64,000 bases of DNA, taken from the NCBI GenBank assembly GCA_034509495.1, contig CM067522.1, positions 14,830,168 through 14,894,167 on the forward strand, written 5' to 3'. This document shows, one piece after another, positions 58,640-64,000 of this stretch. A program made the translations under genes and the position numbers. Source of the DNA: Acestrorhynchus altus. Lineage: Eukaryota > Chordata > Actinopteri > Characiformes > Acestrorhynchidae. A model generated the notes under the pieces. It worked only from the letters and a program-made list of their open reading frames with translations. It did no database searches and was not told the DNA's origin. Numbering within the stretch: position 1 is the first letter of the stretch; every line of letters starts with the position of its first letter.

Positions 58640-58960
58640 TTCATTACCTGGACAGTGAGTCTCAGGTGCGGCTGAGTAAATGACCTGTGCGGAAGCGTCG
58701 CGTGAGTCTCGTCGTTTAGCGCATTAGTGTGACATTGATGAACGGACTCACATATTCAAAGATATGAGCTCTTATTGGAGATACGGGCTCTCAGCGCAGG
58801 TCAGCGGAGATGAACGTCAGCGCGTTAAAGCAGATTATGATCGTCTCAAACTTGCCTTTATCGAAATCTAAAAAGCAGGGAAATAAAGCCTTCATAATAA
58901 AAGCGGGGGATGAGAGGAGGAGGAGCAGGAGGAGGAGGGAGGGATATATAATATCATTTC
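58640..58960. other. intergenic GC-richer segment then purine-rich tract
   Basis: 58660-58830 contains many CpGs (GAAGCGTCGCGTGAGTCTCG). 58905-58945 is a GGA-rich tract. No exon recognised. Confidence 0.35.
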
Positions 58961-59156
58961 AAATAAAAAAAAAAGAAAGTACATTTTACCAAAATAAAGA
59001 GGAGAGTGTTCACTTGGAATCATCTGTTTATCTGTTTATAATCATCTGTTTATCGAATCAATTTGTGAACACAGTTTTACACATTTTTATAAAGTTTTTA
59101 TCTTTGTTTTATTACTCGATCTATGAACTTAAGGCTTGTAAAACTACAAAAACGAG

Positions 59157-59157
<1 letters not shown>

Positions 59158-59198
<41 letters not shown>

Positions 59199-59206
59199 GT
59201 TGTTGT
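59158..59206. repeat. (TTA)n microsatellite
   Basis: About 13 TTA units ending in TTG variants. The poly-Leu open frame is an artefact. Confidence 0.95.
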
Positions 59207-59424
59207 ATTTCTTTTATAATTGCATTATTGTTAAACGCAATTAAATTATTTTATAATTAATTTATAAACAATCAGATACGGGTTCGGGCTATTTTTTTTA
59301 TTTATATACAACATTTATCATTTCATTTGCATAAACCGTATGCATGTAAGAAAATTCACGAATAAATAAATGCTTTAATAAATAATGTATTAGAAGTGAA
59401 ACTAAAGTAAATCAGCTTTTCACA

Positions 59425-60065
59425 TTCAGTTTACTTTAGTTTGGTTTCGTTTTTAGTTTTGTTTTTAGTTTGGTTTAGTTTAGTTAAAGTTTAGTTTAGT
59501 TTTTAATTAGTCTTTAGTTTATTTTGGTTTAGTTTACTTTAAGTTTAGTTTAGATTTTAGTTTAAGTTTAGTTTTTAGTTTAGTTTTTAGTTTAGATTTT
59601 AGTTTAGTTTTTAGTTTAGTTTTTAGTTTAGTTTAATTTTGTTAGTTTAAGTTTAGTGTAGTTTTTAGTTTGGTTTAGTTTGGTTTAGTTTTTAGTTTAG
59701 TTTAGTTTAGTTTAGTTTTCTTTTTAGGTTGGTTTAAGTTAAGTTTAGTTTAGTGTAGTTTTTAGTTCAGTTTGGTTTAGTTTAGCTTTTAGTGTAGTAT
59801 TTAGTTTAGATTTTAGGTTAGTTTAAGTTTAGTTTAGTGTAGTGTAGTTTAGTTTAGTTTTTAGTTTAGTTTAAGTGTAGTTTAATTATTTTTTAGTTTA
59901 GTTTTTAGTTTAATTGAATTTAATTTAGTTTAGTTTAGTGTCGTTTTTAGTTTAGTTTAGTTTTTAGTTTAGTTCAGTTCAGTTTAATTTATTTTTTAGT
60001 TTAGTTTATGTTTAGTTTATTTTAGTTTTTAGTTTAGTTTAGTTTAGTTTAGTTTAGTTTAGTTT
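59425..60065. repeat. TTTAGTT-type minisatellite, about 640 bp
   Basis: The + strand is almost only T, A and G, built from AGTTT and TTTAGTT words (GTTTAGTTTTTAGTTTAG and variants). C occurs only at rare mutated units. The last 40 bases are perfect AGTTT pentamers (TTTAGTTTAGTTTAGTTTAG). It ends abruptly against a TCTCCAAAA-family repeat at 60066. Confidence 0.95.
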
Positions 60066-60125
60066 CTCCAAAACAGTAACTTCACAGGAGAATAGAAATG
60101 GAAGTTTGTCAGTGAACGTGCTTTT
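60066..60125. repeat. dispersed repeat, TCTCCAAAA family, fragment
   Basis: TCTCCAAAACAGTAACTTCA then CAGGAGAATAG, directly fused to the end of the minisatellite. Confidence 0.5.
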
Positions 60126-60239
60126 TTCCACTTGTTTTGGATCATTGATATTTGTGTATTGATATTAAAACTTTGATCCAGAATAAACAACACCTTCCTG
60201 CTCCAACCTGTATCAAGAAGGTTCCAGGCTTTTTGCGTG

Positions 60240-60915
60240 ATTATCTATAATATAGATCTAATATCTCCAGGACACTCCTGAAGACTGAGCCCAGACCAGA
60301 AGAGGATGCTCCCCTCGGCCCGCCTGTGACAGAGCGTCTGCCCGGTTCCTCACTGCATCCACCTTTAAGAGGAGCAGAAAAGCCGGCCTTAAATCACTCC
60401 GCCTGCGGAGTAACATTACAGCCTGTCATTTCCAGCTGAGGATGGAAATCCCACACAGGGTGCCAAGCGGGGCAGCGGGATATCCAACGACCCCGGGAGA
60501 GGAGGGGTAGGAGGAGGACACGATAAAACCTGATCCTTTCTAAACAACAAGAGGCCCTTTCAATGAAACCAGATTAGGGCGCTCTAAAGCCCTTACAGTG
60601 CCCCGCTTCCCCAGCAGCCCTCTGATGTGGCGCTGGAACAGCAATCCATGGGAGACGCACAGAAAGTCCTGTTGGGCCTGTGGGCTGGATGTGGAGCTTT
60701 ATGGAGCTGGATGGGGGTGGTGGTGGAATAAACCTGCTACTCACTCACACATTATGGATGAGTCTCATCGAGCCTAACGTGCTCCTCCGAGGCTCTAAGC
60801 TCGTCAGAGCATCCTCATTAAGAGTGCGAGCCCAAAAGATGAGGCTCTAAATGAAGTTATTGCCATCCAATGAACCCGAATTAGCGCGCCTGACGGGCTG
60901 CTGGTGGAAACGGTC
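60240..60915. promoter_or_regulatory. candidate conserved non-coding block, downstream of arb2a
   Basis: Non-repetitive, GC-richer than its surroundings. It includes CTTAAATCACTCCGCCTGCG (60389), GAAACCAGATTAGGGCGCTC (60565) and CCGAATTAGCGCGCCTGACG (60876). No frame resembles NR2F1 or another gene. If the locus call is right, it lies in the space between arb2a and nr2f1a. Confidence 0.42.
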
Positions 60916-60923
60916 TGACGTAC

Positions 60924-60925
<2 letters not shown>

Positions 60926-60985
<60 letters not shown>

Positions 60986-60990
60986 AGAGA

Positions 60991-61026
<36 letters not shown>

Positions 61027-61028
61027 GT
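60926..61028. repeat. (GA)n then (GAT)n compound microsatellite
   Basis: About 27 GA units (60926-60980), a short spacer and about 12 GAT units (60991-61028). Confidence 0.95.
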
Positions 61029-61289
61029 GAAGTGTATGTATAGATGGATATGACCCTTTATCACCCTGCTCAGTCCTTTCTGTCTCCCTTTATTATGCTA
61101 TTATCTTCTTTGTCCTCATACTTAATCACACTATATCTACTCCATCCACCATACTATCCCCATCCCTCCATCACCCTCCACCATCCCCCCCCCCCCCGCC
61201 CTCACTCTGAGTCAGCAGCCCTGATGAAGCGCAGCGACGACAAGTAGCGCCCTGCTTGAGGCGCGCGAGAAGAAAAAACTTCCAATGTC

Positions 61290-61291
<2 letters not shown>

Positions 61292-61353
<62 letters not shown>
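61292..61353. repeat. (GT)n microsatellite
   Basis: About 31 perfect units. Confidence 0.95.
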
Positions 61354-61356
<3 letters not shown>

Positions 61357-61470
61357 CCGTACACACCATGGTAGGTAATAAAATATCAAAACTACACATG
61401 GTGTATTATTTATTCTAGAAATAAGCACTTAATATATGATCAGTTAAGCGTATTAAAATTACATCCCAGT

Positions 61471-61503
61471 TTTTGTTGTTGTTGTTGTTGTTGTTGTTTT
61501 TGT
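61471..61503. repeat. (TTG)n microsatellite
   Basis: About 9 units. Confidence 0.85.
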
Positions 61504-61587
61504 TTGTTTGTATTTGTTGGGGGGGGTTGCATCTTTTAAAAACTTCTGTATAATAATATATAAAAAAGTAAGAATATACACATATGT

Positions 61588-61666
<79 letters not shown>
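61588..61666. repeat. (GATA)n microsatellite
   Basis: About 19 perfect GATA units. Confidence 0.95.
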
Positions 61667-61667
<1 letters not shown>

Positions 61668-61669
61668 AC

Positions 61670-62415
61670 ATGAACATATAAGATTAGATTTAAATGTTTT
61701 GTATATATTTAATGTCATTTGTTTTACTGTACGTCAATTCTGAAATGCAATAATTTGACAGAAAAGTTTCTTTATTAATATAACGTTTAAAATCCATTTG
61801 CAGTGAATAATATTAATGCATAAATATAGCAGTAAAGAACAAAACATTTTTAGAATGGTTTACATTTAATTTACCCGTTATTTATTTTCCTTATTTTTAA
61901 TATGCTTAGTTCGCGCTATTTGACAAATGTTCTTATTTTGTGTAAATTATAAACAAATCGAAACAGACTGAGAAACAATAGCTAAATTAAAAAACCTATC
62001 AAATTGTAAACTGTATATCAGTTAATAAAAAACTAGCCTATATATCAAATCTATCCAAGAATAAACTATATAACATATCTATCCAACTATATAAAGAACT
62101 TAACAAATCCACCCAACTCTCCTAACTATAACAAACATAGATAACTTTATTAATTAAATTACAAATAAACCCAAACAACATGAACTGTATAACATACAAT
62201 AGAGTATATAAACTCAAATACAAATCCAGTAATACTATACAAAGTAAATCTTTCTAACTATACCGACTGTATAACAAATCAATTCAACTACACAAACTAA
62301 ACAACAGATATATCCACCAGTATAACGAATTGTCACAACTATTTAAAGTATATAAGAATCTATTTAAACTATACAATATGTGCCATGATAAATGTATGTA
62401 TTATCAGACTCATTT
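61670..62415. other. intergenic AT-rich stretch, no gene seen
   Basis: Very low GC. Words like CTATATAAC and CAAATCTATCCAA recur (62030-62340), suggesting an old degenerate tandem repeat. No exon seen. Confidence 0.45.
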
Positions 62416-62418
62416 TCA

Positions 62419-62432
62419 TATATATATACGCG

Positions 62433-62505
<73 letters not shown>
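62419..62505. repeat. (TA)n-(CG)n-(CA)n alternating tract
   Basis: A short TA run, six CG units and about 32 CA units, all alternating purine-pyrimidine. Confidence 0.95.
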
Positions 62506-62507
<2 letters not shown>

Positions 62508-62584
62508 TATTTATATACTAATTTCTATGAATTTTTCAAATTTGTGTAGTATATGATTGACGTGGTGTCAGAAAGTGATAGTAG

Positions 62585-62995
62585 TGTGATCCTGTACTGA
62601 TGCAACAGCACCTGTTATCCTCTGCTTTATCTTTATCCTTCACTGGCTTTTCCCTCCTTAGCGCCCATGGGCGCTCACTCACCGTGACAGGAGAGAGAGA
62701 GTGTAAGTGTGTGTATGTGTGTGTTCGTGAGCAGGGACTGTCAGGGCGGCTTGTTAAACGTTGTAAACTGCTGGCAGTCTCCCGATACTGGCGATGGCAT
62801 CGATCTAAACTTGTCCTGTCTAATTTGATAAGAGCATCCAGCACCTCTGCACAGGACCATGGACAGCGCTCGGTCCTGACCCTCATCGCCCTGCCTACTA
62901 TCGATTACTAACCCAACCCCCCTCCATTCCGCCACCAACCAATTAGAGGCTACATAAGCGGGGAGTATTAAGCCAGTGAAGGATCGCCATTATTG
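62585..62995. promoter_or_regulatory. candidate conserved non-coding block or distal promoter
   Basis: Non-repetitive, GC-richer DNA in an AT-rich region. It includes GATGGCATCGATCTAAACTT (62791), TATCGATTACTAACCC (62898), ACCAACCAATTAGAGGCTAC (62933) and GGGGAGTATTAAGCC (62960). A CCAAT-like word and a TACATAAGC word are 15 bases apart, so a promoter is possible. The frames are not coding-like. Confidence 0.38.
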
Positions 62996-63020
62996 TCATT
63001 TTTTTCTCCACATTCAAGTC

Positions 63021-63023
<3 letters not shown>

Positions 63024-63080
<57 letters not shown>
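63024..63080. repeat. (CT)n microsatellite
   Basis: About 28 perfect units. Confidence 0.95.
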
Positions 63081-63084
<4 letters not shown>

Positions 63085-63214
63085 AGACAACTAGTAATGG
63101 TTTTTGGAGCGATATTATAAAAATACTTTTGGAACCAGGATTATAACTGAAATGAGAATGAAATGAAATGAGTTTAGGGTTTGAAGGACATTCACTGGAC
63201 ATAAAAGCACCATA

Positions 63215-63830
63215 ACAACTGAAAGCATATTCACACTCCTCTTTTCAAAACATGGTTCTTTAGGAAATCAAAAGTAGTTTTCCAATTGCATCTCCCAAAG
63301 AAACCAGTATATTCACAGTTCACAGTTACTTCCCCATAGAACCTGTCAATTGATGGTTATTTAAAGAGTCTTAAAGAGCGTTCACTGAAACATAATGGAA
63401 CAATGTTTATTTCTGAGCCATATCATGGAAGTATCAGCTTGATTCCCCCATGAACCCCACTTTAGAAAAAGATAGAGCATCGAGTGTGAAGAACTTTTCT
63501 AAAGTTTGAAGACCCTTCGCATAATTTAGGTTCTATGCCACTTTAAGGGCTCTTCCTCGGACTTGTATCTGGAGTTCTATAAACTTTGAAAAGGCTGTCC
63601 AGAGCTAGATTAAGATGAATCATAAGATTATGTTTGTGATGATTTATATCCCATGAGACCATATTTCCAAGAAGTTTGAAGAAGAACCCTAGCATAGTCG
63701 GTTCAATGCCATTTTAAATGATCAGGTTTTTCCACATGACCTTCAGGTTCTCAAAACTTTAGTGTGTTCATATCTCTTTCACAAAATCGTTCTCTAAAGA
63801 ACCATTATTGAAAATATATTTAATAAGTAG
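63215..63830. repeat. cluster of GGTTCTTT-family repeats
   Basis: AAAACATGGTTCTTTAGG, CATCTCCCAAAGAAACC, GAAGACCCTTCGCATAATTT, GGTTCTATGCCACTTTAAGG, GAAGAACCCTAGCATAG and TCTCTAAAGAACC recur for about 600 bp in both orientations. This indicates several nested or tandem old copies. Confidence 0.6.
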
Positions 63831-64000
63831 TTATTCTATCGTTTAAAGATGAATTAGACGCGGGTTTTTGTTTTGTTTCAGTTTGAGGTCCTACGCCGAT
63901 TAAAAGTTCAATCCTGTCTGTTTCTCAAGGCCGAACCCTTAACAGAGACCCAAGTTTGCCCACTCTTGTAGACTGCATGGCGCTATGAGAAAGAGGGATT
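63831..64000. other. intergenic end of window
   Basis: No feature recognised up to the right edge. Confidence 0.4.

Noticed and set aside
58810..59244. 144-codon open frame ending in poly-Leu
   Set aside because: The Leu run is the (TTA)n microsatellite. The rest is Lys-rich from A-rich DNA and matches no family.
59425..60065. Interstitial telomere repeat
   Set aside because: The unit is TTTAGTT/AGTTT, not TTAGGG.
54300..64000. Possible nr2f1a exons
   Set aside because: I looked for the zinc-finger and ligand-binding sequences of NR2F1 on the minus strand and saw none. The gene, if present, is beyond the right edge.

Overview
This is a window of vertebrate nuclear DNA, almost entirely non-coding, most likely from an ostariophysan teleost (characin or catfish relative). 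Three things point that way: dense microsatellites, many worn Tc1/mariner-like copies with short hAT-like elements, and tRNA-derived SINEs of kinds I associate with otophysan fishes. No bacterial, viral or organellar gene was seen. The species call is inference.

Only one protein-coding piece can be supported. It is a terminal coding exon on the + strand at 52047-52204, with a good splice acceptor, 51 codons and a stop, followed by a 3' UTR of about 2 kb. The peptide matches, from memory of the family, the C-terminus of ARB2A (formerly FAM172A), including its ER-retrieval-like last four residues. In vertebrates ARB2A lies next to NR2F1 (COUP-TFI), with the two 3' ends facing each other, and its introns are rich in NR2F1-region conserved non-coding DNA. 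If the call is right, bases 1-52046 are the last arb2a intron and the rest leads toward nr2f1a, which would lie beyond the right edge on the - strand. No NR2F1 exon was seen here.

Layout. 1-17.4 kb: intron with candidate regulatory blocks, simple repeats, a Tc1-like relic (about 5.6-6.6 kb) and short interspersed repeats. 17.4-20.7 kb: a transposon cluster with two nearly full-length but dead Tc1/mariner-like elements in opposite orientations. 20.7-24.1 kb: candidate regulatory blocks, a hAT-like element with an exact 8-bp target duplication, and a 0.7-kb pyrimidine tract. 24.5-25.6 kb: a rearranged Tc1-like relic. 26-50 kb: mostly unremarkable intron with scattered repeats, SINEs, a mariner-like relic at 32.6-33.3 kb and further candidate regulatory blocks. 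50.1-54.3 kb: candidate regulatory blocks, the terminal exon and its 3' UTR. 54.3-64 kb: intergenic DNA with a 190-bp hairpin, a 640-bp TTTAGTT-type minisatellite, two GC-richer candidate regulatory blocks and many microsatellites.

No new biochemical system is evident. The main interest is the likely nr2f1a regulatory landscape and the repeat structures listed below. Regulatory blocks are called only from composition and motif content, so their confidence is low and they need alignment to other fish genomes.
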